Positions 8,632 to 18,612 of a stretch of 64,000 nt of DNA are shown here, one piece after another. The DNA comes from an uncultured bacterium (GTDB taxonomy: Bacteria; Myxococcota_A; Bradymonadia; UBA7976; VGTA01). How positions within the stretch are numbered: position 1 is the stretch's first letter; each line of letters opens with the position of its first letter. The notes below the pieces were generated by a model. The model was not told the DNA's origin and did no database searches. It was given only the letters and a program-made list of their open reading frames with translations. A program made the translations under genes and the position numbers. Location: the NCBI GenBank assembly GCA_943788935.1, contig CALSSE010000009.1, positions 186,001-250,000 of the forward strand. The letters are read 5' to 3'.

Positions 8632-9225
8632 ATGATCAAAGTACATGAGTTATTGTTTAAGTATGATGACCTAAAGTTAGAGGGAGAGCCTATCGCCGGT
8701 GCTTTACCTGTCGAGCTCGCACGAGAGGCTTTGGGGCAGATCGTAGGGACTTCGGGGTATTGGGTAGAGACACCGGTGAAGCTCACCGGTCACCTCTACA
8801 AGACACCTAGTGGAGAGGTGATTGTTGATGGTCATCTAAGCGGCGCGGCAGATTTTGACTGTGTCTCTTGCGGTCGTCGACGAACCTTGCCGATCAAAGT
8901 CCGTGAAGATGTGGTGATTGTCCCCAAGAGTCACATCGCAGCCAAAGAGGAGGACCTCGAAGGAGAAGGAGAATTGAGCCTCGCTCCCGATCTCTATGTA
9001 TTTGAAGGACAAGAGTTGAACCTCGTTGATGTTTTCAGGGAGGTGTTGATCCTTAATGTGCTCACTCACCCTCGTTGTGATAACGTTAACAAGAAGTGTG
9101 GTCCTTCTCTCGCTGAGCGAGGAAGCGATGAGTTACCTGAGACCTCGGGGATAGATCCAAGATGGGCGCCGCTACTAGCGATGCATGACCAACTGAAGAG
9201 TCAGGATGATCAAGGAGAAGAGTGA
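8632..9225 (+). CDS. DUF177 (YceD-like) protein
   Basis: 197 residues. Pattern of the DUF177/YceD family: a Gly-rich strand followed by a CxxC knuckle (DFDCVSCGRRRTLPI), an acidic linker, LNLVDVFREVLILNVLTHPRC, and a second cysteine pair (CDNVNKKCGPS). The family is linked to 23S rRNA processing and is normally encoded directly before rpmF (L32). Here the next gene is an unrelated lipoprotein on the other strand, so the usual yceD-rpmF pair is broken, as with other translation genes of this window. ATG with GAGGAGGGAACGAT upstream. Confidence 0.8.
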   Translation: MIKVHELLFKYDDLKLEGEPIAGALPVELAREALGQIVGTSGYWVETPVKLTGHLYKTPSGEVIVDGHLSGAADFDCVSCGRRRTLPIKVREDVVIVPKSHIAAKEEDLEGEGELSLAPDLYVFEGQELNLVDVFREVLILNVLTHPRCDNVNKKCGPSLAERGSDELPETSGIDPRWAPLLAMHDQLKSQDDQGEE

Positions 9226-9237
9226 GCGTGATTAATC

Positions 9238-10941
9238 TTACAGATCGCTTAACCTTAAGATCAGGCTATCGGTGAGTCGCCAACGACCAGTGTCAGGATA
9301 ATCAATGTCGAGAGACTTTACGGTAGTAGATACCGTTAATTGACGTACGCTTTGGGGACCTTGTGGCCAGAAGGTGATCTTCTCGGCGGGGATGATGAGC
9401 TGTGATTGAGGACGGGTGAGCATCTCGCCAGGGAGGAAACAGGTCAGGCTCTCTGACCAAAAGTTATCGTATAGGATCAGACTGACTTGAGCACTTTCGG
9501 GCGGGTCTTCACTGTTTGGATCTTCTTGACTCTCCTGAGAGCGCCAAGCGACCTCTAGCCCCTCCATTTGAGGGTCAGGCTCTTGAGCTTGTGGGTCTGG
9601 TGAGATCAGCTCTATACTAGCGCTAGCTTCGAGGTTGCCTCCACCGCTACGTCTCGCTTCCACCCGGTGGCCTGCGCTGATGCTAATCGGGTTGATTCCG
9701 CTGAGGTTGGCTTGACGTTTTACTCGCTCCAAATACACCCAAACAGAGCTTTGTGGTACCCTCAGTCGATCAGGTAGAGAGAGCTCAAATAGACCGTCAT
9801 CAAAGAGTCGAGCATTGAGTTGATAGTGTCTAATTCCTTGATAAGCACCTGCTCTGAAGAGGGATTGACTCCCTCCTACATACAGGGTGAGCGGCGGGCC
9901 TGCTTCTCCTTGAGATGGCTCGGCGATCCAGCGAAGTGCATACTCTCCAGAGACGCGATCTACTGTTGTTGATTGGATAATATCGATGAGTTCTTCTAAC
10001 TCTTGGTCAGTGGCCAAGCGCACTAGGGGAGGAGAGGTCAGAGATAGCTCTCCCTCTTCGATCGCCGAGCGTCTCCCTTCGGGTTCTTCAAAGGCTAGTT
10101 GGCCTTCCCAGGTGAAGTCGATCGCATCAGCCGGGGAGTGAAGCACGAAAGGGGTCTCATCGAGGCCAAGGGCTCGATAACGACCCGGTTGTTCACTCGA
10201 AGGCACTAGAGTGAGGTCTGCTCGGGGAGCGGTGATCGAGACCTCTCCTATAGAGCGGGCGCCTGCCCAAGAGCTCGGCGCTCCATATCGTACACATTCA
10301 ACCTCTCCGAGGTTAAATCGTTCATAAGATAATACTGAAGCGCTGAGCGCGATTAGTCGCTGGGGGTTGAGTGTTCCAGCGATAGGGTCTCCTCTCTCAT
10401 TGACCTGCTGAGTCTCAACGAAGTTAGCTCTCCACCCGACACAGCCGACCTCTTCATTGAGCGGTACACACCCTCCACAAGGATTACTGAGCGTCTCATC
10501 AACGAGTCCATCTAAGTCATTATCTAGACCGTCACATCGTTCGTCTACGATCTCTGGAGGCGTGAGATTAAGTAGTTCCCAATCAAGGGGGATTCGGCTA
10601 TCAAGCTCAACAGCAAAATCGAGAATCAACCCTTGGTCATTGGGGAGAGCATCATAGTCGTCGGGAATCGAGAGACCATCATTGAGATTGATGGGGGACA
10701 TATCTGCGACCTCTACATCCAGGGAGATATCTGCGTCCCGAACAGTATCCATCTCTCTGAGAGTTTCTGAACGCTCTGTCTCTTGCTCATTCATTGGGCG
10801 CGGGGGATCCTCTATACAGGCGCTAAATGACAGCGATATCGCTGCGATCATCAGCGAAAATAGAATAGGCTCTGTATTGAAGAGATTTTGGCTTTGAGGT
10901 CTACCTCGGCTAGAGATCGGCATATGTTGTCCAGCTTTCAT
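9238..10941 (-). CDS. Lipoprotein with a single MopE-type metal-binding repeat
   Basis: 567 residues. The N-terminus has a hydrophobic stretch ending in a lipobox, SFSAC, so the mature protein is probably lipid-anchored. After an Asp/Glu-rich linker, one putative metal-binding repeat appears (CDGLDNDLDGLVDE) followed by NPCGGCVPL, a layout common in myxobacterial and bradymonad surface proteins. The rest is beta-rich with no family I recognise, and an acidic stretch (SQESQEDPNSEDPPESA) interrupts the C-terminal half. Convergent with the DUF177 gene (12-bp gap). RBS GAGAGAAAG precedes ATG 10941; Met7 is a possible alternative. Confidence 0.75.
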   Translation of the reverse strand: MKAGQHMPISSRGRPQSQNLFNTEPILFSLMIAAISLSFSACIEDPPRPMNEQETERSETLREMDTVRDADISLDVEVADMSPINLNDGLSIPDDYDALPNDQGLILDFAVELDSRIPLDWELLNLTPPEIVDERCDGLDNDLDGLVDETLSNPCGGCVPLNEEVGCVGWRANFVETQQVNERGDPIAGTLNPQRLIALSASVLSYERFNLGEVECVRYGAPSSWAGARSIGEVSITAPRADLTLVPSSEQPGRYRALGLDETPFVLHSPADAIDFTWEGQLAFEEPEGRRSAIEEGELSLTSPPLVRLATDQELEELIDIIQSTTVDRVSGEYALRWIAEPSQGEAGPPLTLYVGGSQSLFRAGAYQGIRHYQLNARLFDDGLFELSLPDRLRVPQSSVWVYLERVKRQANLSGINPISISAGHRVEARRSGGGNLEASASIELISPDPQAQEPDPQMEGLEVAWRSQESQEDPNSEDPPESAQVSLILYDNFWSESLTCFLPGEMLTRPQSQLIIPAEKITFWPQGPQSVRQLTVSTTVKSLDIDYPDTGRWRLTDSLILRLSDL

Positions 10942-11463
10942 CTTTCTCTCTATTAAGGTCTAGTAAAGAGGTGTGGGCTTATGCTATGAACCATTTTGAG
11001 TCACTGATAGAGGAGAGACTCCCTTTGCAAAAACATAATGGTCTTCAGGCGATTAATGGACAGCGCCCCAACCTAGAGCTGAAGAAAACATATCTCACGC
11101 TCACTGAAAGATCGGTAATACTAATTTATCGTGGGTGCGCTCTCCCGTTTCGTCTGAACAGAGAGTCATCAAATATGGCTTCTCAACTATACCCAATAAT
11201 GTGTACTCAAAGCTACTCTTCTCCAATGACAGAGACTAGATCAAGATGCTTAGACCAAGAGACAAAAGGCCATTGCCTTAGGCGTCTAAGCGATCATCGA
11301 GCGTCGCCAATATTACGGCAGAGCGCGCCCCTATCCATCTCACTCACCTACCCCCCACATCGGCGAGAGATCAGAGCGACGATCTTAAGGCCACCCTCGA
11401 AGACCTCGAGGCTGATTGATGTGGCGAGTGGCGGTGAGCGACCCCAATCCTATCGAGGAATAT
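10942..11463. other. Long untranslated region before the RNase E/G gene
   Basis: About 520 bp between the divergent lipoprotein gene and the RNase E/G start. An open frame at 10971-11540 runs through it, but its composition is not protein-like and it runs into the RNase gene in another frame. RNase E genes in other bacteria often have long autoregulatory leaders, so a structured 5' UTR is possible; I cannot identify one by eye. Confidence 0.4.
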
Positions 11464-14400
11464 ATGAGCAAGCGTATTTTAATCAACGCAACACCCGCCG
11501 GCGAAGTGTGGGCCACATTTGTAGAGAATGGGACTCTTGAAGAGCTCTTCGTAGAGTCGAGTCGTAAGCAGGTCTTACGAGGTAATATTTATCGTGCACA
11601 TGTCACGAGTATCGATAACAAGCTCCGCGCAGCTTTTATCGATTATGGAACTGATCGTAATGGCTTTATCTCCATTAAAGATATTCACCCTGACGCTTTC
11701 CATCGAGCGCCTCGCAGAGAGAGAGATTTTCAAGTCAGCGATGTCCTTCAAGTAGGGCAGCCTCTCCTCGTTCAGCTAAAGAAAGAGGAAGATGGCTCTA
11801 AGGGCGCAGCCTTTACGACTGATATCACTCTCGCTAGCTCTTACACGGTGATCTCTCCGGTGAGCGGAGGGGAGTCGACGATTAGTCGTAAGATCACCAA
11901 CGTCAAGACCAAGCGCTCTATCAAGACGATCATGAAACAGTGTGATCCCGATGGACGCTATGGCGTCATGGTGAGGACCGCTGCTGAAGACCGAGAGTCT
12001 CATGAAGTGCTCGCTGATTTACAGACTCAGCTGCGAGCGTGGGGCTTTATTCAAGCAGACTTTCAGAGTAAGCGGTCGCCTTGCTTACTCTATCGAGAGT
12101 CACAGCTGATCACTCGTATGGTGAGAGACCACTATACCGATGATGTAGATGAGGTTATTCTCGATGATGAAGAGGCTTTTGATGATCTTAAACGTTATTG
12201 TGAGGAGCGTTTACCCGGCGCTGTAAATAAACTTACGCTGTACTCAGAGCGGCTCCCTCTCTTCGTGAAGTACAAGGTAGAGGGGCAGATCAACCAGCTG
12301 ACTTCCCATCAGATCGACCTCCCAAGTGGAGGGAATATCAGCATCAACAACACTGAGGCGGCGACGGTGTTTGATATTAACTCTAGCCGACAGAGCGGGA
12401 GTGGTGATCAGCAGCAGATGTTCTTGGTGACCAACTGTGAAGCGGCAGAGCTGATCGCTAGACAAGTGAGGTTACGAGGGATTGGTGGGCTGATCTTTAT
12501 CGACTTTATCAACATGAGGGAGATGAAGCATCGTCGACAAATAGAAAAGGTCTTCAAAGAATCGGTGAAGCGTGATCGAGCACACTTGGAGGTAGGGATT
12601 ATGTCTCGCTTCTGTGTGCTAGAATTCTCTCGTAATCGCATTCAAGAGAGATCTCTCTCGACGACTCACACCACTTGCCCCACCTGCAGCGGCTCAGGAT
12701 ATATTCCCTCTCCAAATGTTGTCGCGTTTAAGCTCATCAACTCATTATATGCTCTCGCTGAAAAGATCGGCCCTGGTCGATCTATTAAGGGTAAACTACC
12801 AGTCGCTCATGCGATGTATCTCTTAAATGATAAGCGATCAGTATTGGTCGATCTTGAAGAGCGCTACGGGGTAACTGTTGAGATAGAAGCAGACTTTACT
12901 CAAAGTCTCCTCGCTCCTGATCCATTTATGGAGGCGGGAAGAGTGATTCGAGACGCAGAGAGCGCGAAGAGTCATCCTAAAAAACGTCGTGAGCGCAGAG
13001 ATCGAACCAAGAGTACGGCTCATCGATCCTTGAGAGAGACCGCTCAAAAGACCCCTCGGCATCATAAGCAGAGCTCGGCACCTCCGGTTAAAGATGTGAC
13101 GGTTGAGCAGCCGGTAAATGATGATCCAAACTTTACTCCTCCACAGATCGTGGGCTTTATACCGAAATCACAATTAGATCGAGCAGAAGCGGCATCATTA
13201 CTGAGTCAAGCGGCCTCTCAGAGTGGACAGAAAAGCGGCTTTGAGGGTCGACTTCCTCGCGGAGAGCGAGTGACCCCAGAAGAGAATGAGGCTCAAGCAT
13301 CTCCTGAGAGAGCAGATGAGCAAGCGAGAGAGCCCAATAATAGAAAACGTCGTCGTCGGCGTCGAGGTAAAGGGCGAGATCGAGATCAACAGCGCGGACA
13401 ACAACCACAGTCGGAGGTGGCGGCTCAGTCCTCAGAGGCTCAGTCCTCAGAGGCTCAGTCCTCAGAGGCTCAGTCCTCAGAGGCTCAGTCCTCAAAGACT
13501 CAGTCCTCAAAGACTCAGTCCTCAAAGACTCAGTCCTCAAAGACTCAGTCCTCAAAGACAGCGTCACCGGATACCGTGGAGCAAATCACTGAGTCAGTGA
13601 ACCATGAGCGACCAGAAATGGATGAACGCGCTAAGCGTCGAGCAGAGGCGAGAGCTCGTAATCGAGCGCGGAGAGCTCAACGTCTCCGAGAGTCTAAGCT
13701 ACATCGTGAAGCAGAGAAGCTCGATGAGGGAGCAGCGTCAGGTACAACTGAGAAGCCTGCCTCAGAGAACTCAGAGCGTCATCAGCGACCAAGGAAGAGC
13801 TCAGAACAGTCTGAGACTGCTGCAATGACTAGCGTCGAGGCACCTGTCGAGAGGTCTGATAAAAATGAGGTGTCTACAGAATCCAAAAAGCCTCGTCATA
13901 AGCGCACGACCAAGACGCCAGAGGAAGTTATCGCGAAGAGCGAGACAGCGGCCAAAGAGGTAGCTGAGGACACTAAGAAGCCTGCTCGTCGTAGGCGACC
14001 GAGCAAGAAGTCTGAGCAGGCCACTGAGAAGGTCGAATCCGCGATTGAGACAGCTGTCGAAGAAGTGGCTAAGACAGCAACAGAGGTAGCGATCGAAGCA
14101 GTGACTGAAGAGCCCAAGAAGCCCGCACGCCGTAGACGACCGAGCAAGAAGTCTGAGGAGGTTGCTACTACCAAGACTGAAGTCGCGACTGAAACAGCGA
14201 CCGAAGAGCCTAAGAAGCCCACGCGCCGTAAGCGACCGAGCAAGAAGTCTGAGGAGGCTATTGCCAAGACTGAAGAAGTGACTGAAACAGTGACTGAAAC
14301 AGTGACTGAAACAGCGGCCGAAGAGCCTAAGAAGCCCGCTCGCCGTAAACGACCGACCAAGAAGTCCGAGGAGACTACTGCCAAGGCTGAAGTAGCGACT

Positions 14401-14928
14401 GAAGCAGTGATCGAAGAGCCTAAGAAGCCCGCTCGCCGTAAACGACCGACCAAGAAGTCCGAGGAGACTACCGCCAAGGCTGAAGTAGTGACCGAAGCAG
14501 TGACCGAAGAGCCTAAGAAGCCCGCTCGCCGTAAGCGATCTACCAAGAAGTCCGAGGAGACCACCGCCCAGGCCGACATAGTCATCGAAGCAGCGACCGA
14601 AGCAGTGACCGAAGAGCCTAAGAAGCCAGCTCGCCGCAAGCAAACGACCAAGAAGTCAGATCAGCCAAAGGCTGAGGTTGTTACTGAAACGGCGACGACT
14701 AAGAAGGCGGCGACGACTAAGAAGGCGGCGACGACCAAGAAAGCGGCGACGACCAAGAAAGCGGCGACGACCAAGAAAGCGGCGACAACCAAGAAAGCGG
14801 CGACGACCAAGAAAGCGGCGACGACCAAGAAAGCGGCGACGACTAAGAAAGCGGCGACGACCAAGAAGGCTCAAAAAGAAGCGATTGGTGCTCTCCTTGA
14901 CCAGCTCGACAGCGCCGAGGAGAGTTGA
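11464..14928 (+). CDS. rne: Ribonuclease E/G family endoribonuclease with a giant repetitive tail
   Basis: 1154 residues from ATG 11464, which has GAGGA 6 nt upstream; the frame is open 16 codons further but without an RBS. The first ~500 residues are the catalytic half: an S1 RNA-binding segment (RGNIYRAHVTSIDNKLRAAF), Mg-binding D304 with N306 (FDINSSR) and D347 (FIDFINM), and the zinc-link CPTC (C405, C408), at almost the same positions as in E. coli RNase E (303, 305, 346, 404, 407). The remaining ~650 residues are disordered: basic clusters, nine QSS(E/K)(A/T) pentads, seven KKPARRKRPxKKSEE blocks and ten TTKKAA hexads. The tail presumably binds RNA or scaffolds a degradosome, but shares no recognisable E. 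coli motif. A short folded-looking end (EAIGALLDQLDSAEES) closes it. Confidence 0.93.
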   Translation: MSKRILINATPAGEVWATFVENGTLEELFVESSRKQVLRGNIYRAHVTSIDNKLRAAFIDYGTDRNGFISIKDIHPDAFHRAPRRERDFQVSDVLQVGQPLLVQLKKEEDGSKGAAFTTDITLASSYTVISPVSGGESTISRKITNVKTKRSIKTIMKQCDPDGRYGVMVRTAAEDRESHEVLADLQTQLRAWGFIQADFQSKRSPCLLYRESQLITRMVRDHYTDDVDEVILDDEEAFDDLKRYCEERLPGAVNKLTLYSERLPLFVKYKVEGQINQLTSHQIDLPSGGNISINNTEAATVFDINSSRQSGSGDQQQMFLVTNCEAAELIARQVRLRGIGGLIFIDFINMREMKHRRQIEKVFKESVKRDRAHLEVGIMSRFCVLEFSRNRIQERSLSTTHTTCPTCSGSGYIPSPNVVAFKLINSLYALAEKIGPGRSIKGKLPVAHAMYLLNDKRSVLVDLEERYGVTVEIEADFTQSLLAPDPFMEAGRVIRDAESAKSHPKKRRERRDRTKSTAHRSLRETAQKTPRHHKQSSAPPVKDVTVEQPVNDDPNFTPPQIVGFIPKSQLDRAEAASLLSQAASQSGQKSGFEGRLPRGERVTPEENEAQASPERADEQAREPNNRKRRRRRRGKGRDRDQQRGQQPQSEVAAQSSEAQSSEAQSSEAQSSEAQSSKTQSSKTQSSKTQSSKTQSSKTASPDTVEQITESVNHERPEMDERAKRRAEARARNRARRAQRLRESKLHREAEKLDEGAASGTTEKPASENSERHQRPRKSSEQSETAAMTSVEAPVERSDKNEVSTESKKPRHKRTTKTPEEVIAKSETAAKEVAEDTKKPARRRRPSKKSEQATEKVESAIETAVEEVAKTATEVAIEAVTEEPKKPARRRRPSKKSEEVATTKTEVATETATEEPKKPTRRKRPSKKSEEAIAKTEEVTETVTETVTETAAEEPKKPARRKRPTKKSEETTAKAEVATEAVIEEPKKPARRKRPTKKSEETTAKAEVVTEAVTEEPKKPARRKRSTKKSEETTAQADIVIEAATEAVTEEPKKPARRKQTTKKSDQPKAEVVTETATTKKAATTKKAATTKKAATTKKAATTKKAATTKKAATTKKAATTKKAATTKKAATTKKAQKEAIGALLDQLDSAEES
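13426..13560 (+). repeat. Nine 15-bp in-frame tandem repeats in rne
   Basis: Four copies encoding QSSEA followed by five encoding QSSKT; the units differ only at two codons (GAGGCT to AAGACT), so they are nearly perfect at DNA level and a likely slippage site. Confidence 0.95.
13969..14658 (+). repeat. Seven degenerate Lys/Arg-rich repeats in rne
   Basis: Seven blocks of the type EEPKKPARRKRPTKKSEE, separated by variable spacers rich in Thr, Glu, Val and Ala (TAKAEVATEAV). They resemble histone H1 or AlgP-like tails in composition. Confidence 0.9.
14695..14874 (+). repeat. Ten 18-bp tandem repeats in rne
   Basis: Nine copies encoding TTKKAA and a tenth encoding TTKKAQ, 180 bp in all. Silent changes (ACT/ACC, AAG/AAA, one ACA for ACG) are few, pointing to recent expansion. 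Confidence 0.95.
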
Positions 14929-14938
14929 TCTAAGAGCT

Positions 14939-16102
14939 CTATCCTCTCGCTGATCGTTGTCTCCATAAGAGAGTGATCATCGATATCAGAGTGAGAAGAG
15001 AGAAGAGAGGAGAAGAGAGAGGGCCCGTCGTTTGGGGTGAATGACAGCTCTCTTCTGCTCCACTAGTGACATCTCCTTGGTTAGGCGGCGAAGACCCTGG
15101 CGAAGGTGGTGGGGTCATGGAAGGAGTGAAGCTCTGTTCTCCAGTGTTGGAGGGTGAAGAGCCCGGAGTAGATGAGTTCTCGGGTACACAGGTATCTTCA
15201 AAACAAATTAAGCCCGCATCACATAAAACGGAGCAGGGCGCGGGGACACATATGTTCTCTTCACAACTCTCCCCTGTGGCGCAGTCTAGATTATTATTAC
15301 AAGGACATTCGTTGAGATTGGAGTCACATTGGGCCTCACAGTCTATCCCTTCATCGATATAGCCATCACAGTCATTATCGAGCCGATCGCAGCGTTCAGT
15401 GGTGGCGCTGTTTACGATCTCGCTTAAAGTGCTGACAAGCTGAGATTGATCGTTGACTACGCGCTCTTGTTCGGTCCCACCAACTCTCGCCATCTCTCGT
15501 AGAGTGCTTCGTCTCACCAAAGAGCCAAATCCGATCACATAGGTATTAAAGCCAGCATTGGCGGCCTCCCGGGTGGCAGCGACCGGCGCGGTGTCCTCTA
15601 AGGCTTCTGGCGCGCAAGTCTCTATGCCATCGGTGAGGAGTATAAGATAGCCTCGACGCTGAGGGACTTGCACTGACTCAAGCTCTAAATGACCGATACG
15701 GATCGCTTCAGATAAGGGGGTAAGCGCACCATCAGTAGGTGTCGAGCGGTCGTAGATCTCTTGTAGATTAGCGCTTTGGGCTTCACCAACAGTGATCGCT
15801 AACTCACCTTCAGCTACTCCACATGAGCCGCTAGTAGGGAAGGTCATCATCCCGAAACGAAGGGTCCCAAAATAGTCTGTAAATACTTCAGAGACCGCAG
15901 CTGTTGCTTGTTCCCACTTTTGGTCATCAAGCATCGAACCTGAGCGATCTAGTAAGAGGAGGACATCAGGGGTTTCGCACATACTGTCTTCAGGTACGGT
16001 CTCTCCGGCGAATTCTTCAGACTGGCAGAAGCCAAACTTTGGGAGGAGAGCGATCGATAGAGAGAGCGTTAATATACAGCGTAACACATGTCTAAATGAC
16101 AT
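14939..16102 (-). CDS. Secreted VWA-domain protein with MopE repeat and C-terminal anchor
   Basis: 387 residues from ATG 16102, chosen because GAGG lies 8 nt upstream and it gives a compact signal peptide ending FGFCQ; the frame opens at 16150. A von Willebrand A domain follows (~45-215) with the MIDAS motif DRSGS, a conserved Thr/Asp region (LLTDGIETC) and a Cys pair. Next are one metal-binding repeat (CDRLDNDCDGYIDEG), a cysteine-rich module (NLDCATGESCEENICVPAPC), a Pro/Ser linker, and a tail with one Cys, a hydrophobic span (SPLFSLLTLISMITLLW) and RQRSARG. That last arrangement resembles MYXO-CTERM sorting tails. Probably a surface adhesion protein. Confidence 0.85.
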   Translation of the reverse strand: MSFRHVLRCILTLSLSIALLPKFGFCQSEEFAGETVPEDSMCETPDVLLLLDRSGSMLDDQKWEQATAAVSEVFTDYFGTLRFGMMTFPTSGSCGVAEGELAITVGEAQSANLQEIYDRSTPTDGALTPLSEAIRIGHLELESVQVPQRRGYLILLTDGIETCAPEALEDTAPVAATREAANAGFNTYVIGFGSLVRRSTLREMARVGGTEQERVVNDQSQLVSTLSEIVNSATTERCDRLDNDCDGYIDEGIDCEAQCDSNLNECPCNNNLDCATGESCEENICVPAPCSVLCDAGLICFEDTCVPENSSTPGSSPSNTGEQSFTPSMTPPPSPGSSPPNQGDVTSGAEESCHSPQTTGPLSSPLFSLLTLISMITLLWRQRSARG

Positions 16103-16260
16103 AGATAACCTCAAGTCTGTTGTAGAGAGAATACGCATAGTAGTATGCATCGTTTCTCATGAGGACTACAATAGTCATGACTCCGGTGACTACTCGGGTA
16201 ATTAAGGAATCATATCTTAATAGATATTATGATCTTATATCACTTGCGATATGATCATCG

Positions 16261-18612
16261 CTAGAACTTGGCGTAGTAGAAGAGCGGCTTATTCCCTTTA
16301 CGACTAAGGGTCTTGGAGCGAGTGTGGTTATCGGTAGATCTTACCTCTACATAAACGGTTCCTCGTGTGCTTAAGGGGATCTTACCCGTAAAAGGGGTCT
16401 CTCCTCTGAGGACTCCATACACCCATACCTCTGCTTTAGAAGAATTTGAGAGCACTTTAAGTGAATGTTGGGGGGCGTTCTTCTCTAGGTTAATGAGGAA
16501 CTTTTTTTGAGGGAGACTCTCAGGGTGAATCGTGCCTCGCCACACAGGAAGATCAGGGTGCCTGACAACAATATTTTCTGTCCCCGTCAAATTCACTATT
16601 TGAGTTCCTTGACCAGCGATTGGTGAAGCGCCAGCGATCTGTAAAGTCGTCTTTTCAAAAGGCCTAACCTCTAAAGTGATCGGAGTTGAAGCGGGCGCTT
16701 GTGTGAACCACCACCCCCCTCCTCCTACCCCACACAATAAGAGAAGGGTCATCGCTGTCTTGAATGAGACACTAGGACGACTCCCTGTTGATCGACCACT
16801 TGACCTTGGAGAGCGAGGCTCTCTCATGTTGGGGATAGGTGTAGGCTCGTCCATAGAGAAGAGCCCCGCACTTGGAGTAGGGGGAGACATCGTCGGGGCA
16901 GGTTGAGATTGGGGAGATTGGGGAGATCGTGAAGATTGGGGAGATCGTGAAGATTGAGGAGAGAGCGAACGTTGGGGAGATCGTGAAGATTGGGGAGACG
17001 CATTGACCGAGGAGAGTTCTACTACTGAAGAAGAGGTTTCTCGTGCTTGAGCGCTTCGGTGTGAAGGGACGGGCGTCGGCTCCTCTGATAAATGAGTAGC
17101 GTGACTCCGTGAAGAAGAGAGAGGGGGCTGAGCAAGTGGAGATCGTTGACCATGATTGAGCGATTGAGCGAGGATATGGTCTAGGTCCCCCTTAATAATA
17201 GAAATCTCACTCTCATCGTCATCATCGAGAGACTCTTCGAGGAGATTCTCTAAGTGTTGTTCATCGAGAGATTCATCATTCTTCAAGTCATGTGGTGAGA
17301 GGAACGGAGTATGAGGCTCAGGTAGAGTGTTAGAGACCAGCGCCTGAAAGAATGCAGCACCTACTTGTCGAGTCGCAGCTTGCTGAGTGCTGTTTTGATG
17401 TTGTGGTTCATCAGGCTGACCCTGGGGAGGGGTTGTGTCCTGTTGGTGTTGCTCATGATCCCATCGATCATCATGATAGTTCAAGGGGCCGGTTTGGTCT
17501 TCAGATTCTTCATATTCAGGGGTGAGTTGACTCGCTGTATCGCTACCTAGCTCTTGAGCGGTATATTGATTGAGTAAGGCAATCGCATCAGCAGAGATCA
17601 GAGAGGTCGAATCTAGATCTTCCTGTTGATCCTCTATGTTTTGGACCATCTGCTCCAAGAGAAATGAGTCCTGAGCCTTCTCATGAGCGATAAAGGTAGA
17701 GAACTCCTGTCCCATCCAAGTCTTGAGAGTGTTCTCATGAGTCATGGGTGCTTCTTGCTGAAGATAGAAGTGCAGCGCTTGAGCTAAGTCTCCCGCAGAT
17801 TGAAAGCGATGTTGTGGATCAGGTTGAAGCGCATAGAGGATAATTTGATCAAGTTGGGGCGGGATCCACTCATTGATACTGCTTGGAGGGACGACTCGTG
17901 CTTCTCTTACCATCTCTAAGGTCTCGATATCGCTATTACCCATAAAGAGACGCTGATTAGTGAGGAGTTCGTAGAAGACAGTCCCTAAGGCAAATATATC
18001 GGTACGGTGGTCTATAGGGTGTCCTTTGACCTGCTCAGGAGCCATATAACCAAACTTACCCTTGAGTACGCCTGCTCGAGTGTGCTCTTGAGTTCTGATC
18101 TTTGCCTTGGCGATTCCAAAGTCAATGAGCTTTACCGCCCCACCGTAGGAGATGAGAATGTTTTGAGGAGAGACATCTCGGTGGATAATCTCTAAATGTT
18201 GACCGTTGGGGTCACATAGTCGATGAGCATAATCAAGAGCCTCTGCGACCCCCATCATGACGTAGGCAGCAAGCGCCGGTGGAAAGAACATCCCTCGCTC
18301 TTTGAGGTGATGACGGAGATAAAGTAAGTCTCGTCCTGAGATATACTCCATAGAGATGAAGTACTCTCCTTCTTCTTCTCCTTGTTCGATAATCTGAGCG
18401 ATATTTGGATGGACGAGCCGACCCGCCGTATGCGCTTCTGTGATGAACATATCAATGAAGGAGCGATCTTGAGCGAGATGGGGGAGTATTCTCTTAATCG
18501 CAGCGAACGACGGTTTACCGTTGTCGTAATAACAAGCCTTAAAAACCTCAGCCATACCGCCAACATTGATACGGTGGATCAGGGTATATAATCCAAAGGG
18601 GTGAGGTTGCAA
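16261..18612 (-). CDS. Hanks-type serine/threonine protein kinase, membrane anchored
   Basis: 783 residues starting at TTG 18612 with GAAGGA 8 nt upstream. Kinase domain ~7-280 with all key residues: Gly loop region INVGGMAEVF, K40 (AAIK), catalytic IIHRDVSPQN (D146, N151), DFG (D164) and APEQ. HRDVSPQN rather than HRDLKPxN is common in myxobacterial kinases. Then come a long disordered region with SPQSSR-type repeats (from near-identical 18-bp units around 16906-17000), one transmembrane helix (AMTLLLLCGVGGGGWWF, ~620-640) and a C-terminal ~140-residue extracytoplasmic domain resembling PEGA-type repeats (VYGVLRGETPFTGKIPL). The kinase is therefore cytosolic with an outside sensor. Divergent from the gene at 18830. 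Confidence 0.92.
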   Translation of the reverse strand: MQPHPFGLYTLIHRINVGGMAEVFKACYYDNGKPSFAAIKRILPHLAQDRSFIDMFITEAHTAGRLVHPNIAQIIEQGEEEGEYFISMEYISGRDLLYLRHHLKERGMFFPPALAAYVMMGVAEALDYAHRLCDPNGQHLEIIHRDVSPQNILISYGGAVKLIDFGIAKAKIRTQEHTRAGVLKGKFGYMAPEQVKGHPIDHRTDIFALGTVFYELLTNQRLFMGNSDIETLEMVREARVVPPSSINEWIPPQLDQIILYALQPDPQHRFQSAGDLAQALHFYLQQEAPMTHENTLKTWMGQEFSTFIAHEKAQDSFLLEQMVQNIEDQQEDLDSTSLISADAIALLNQYTAQELGSDTASQLTPEYEESEDQTGPLNYHDDRWDHEQHQQDTTPPQGQPDEPQHQNSTQQAATRQVGAAFFQALVSNTLPEPHTPFLSPHDLKNDESLDEQHLENLLEESLDDDDESEISIIKGDLDHILAQSLNHGQRSPLAQPPLSSSRSHATHLSEEPTPVPSHRSAQARETSSSVVELSSVNASPQSSRSPQRSLSPQSSRSPQSSRSPQSPQSQPAPTMSPPTPSAGLFSMDEPTPIPNMREPRSPRSSGRSTGSRPSVSFKTAMTLLLLCGVGGGGWWFTQAPASTPITLEVRPFEKTTLQIAGASPIAGQGTQIVNLTGTENIVVRHPDLPVWRGTIHPESLPQKKFLINLEKNAPQHSLKVLSNSSKAEVWVYGVLRGETPFTGKIPLSTRGTVYVEVRSTDNHTRSKTLSRKGNKPLFYYAKF

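Noticed and set aside
10971..11540. Open frame before rne
   Set aside because: Composition is not protein-like, no RBS, and it runs into the rne coding region in another frame.
13801..14651. Long open frames antisense to the rne tail
   Set aside because: They mirror the repetitive Lys/Ala-rich coding repeats and consist of Leu/Gly/Arg repeats; artefacts of repeat composition.
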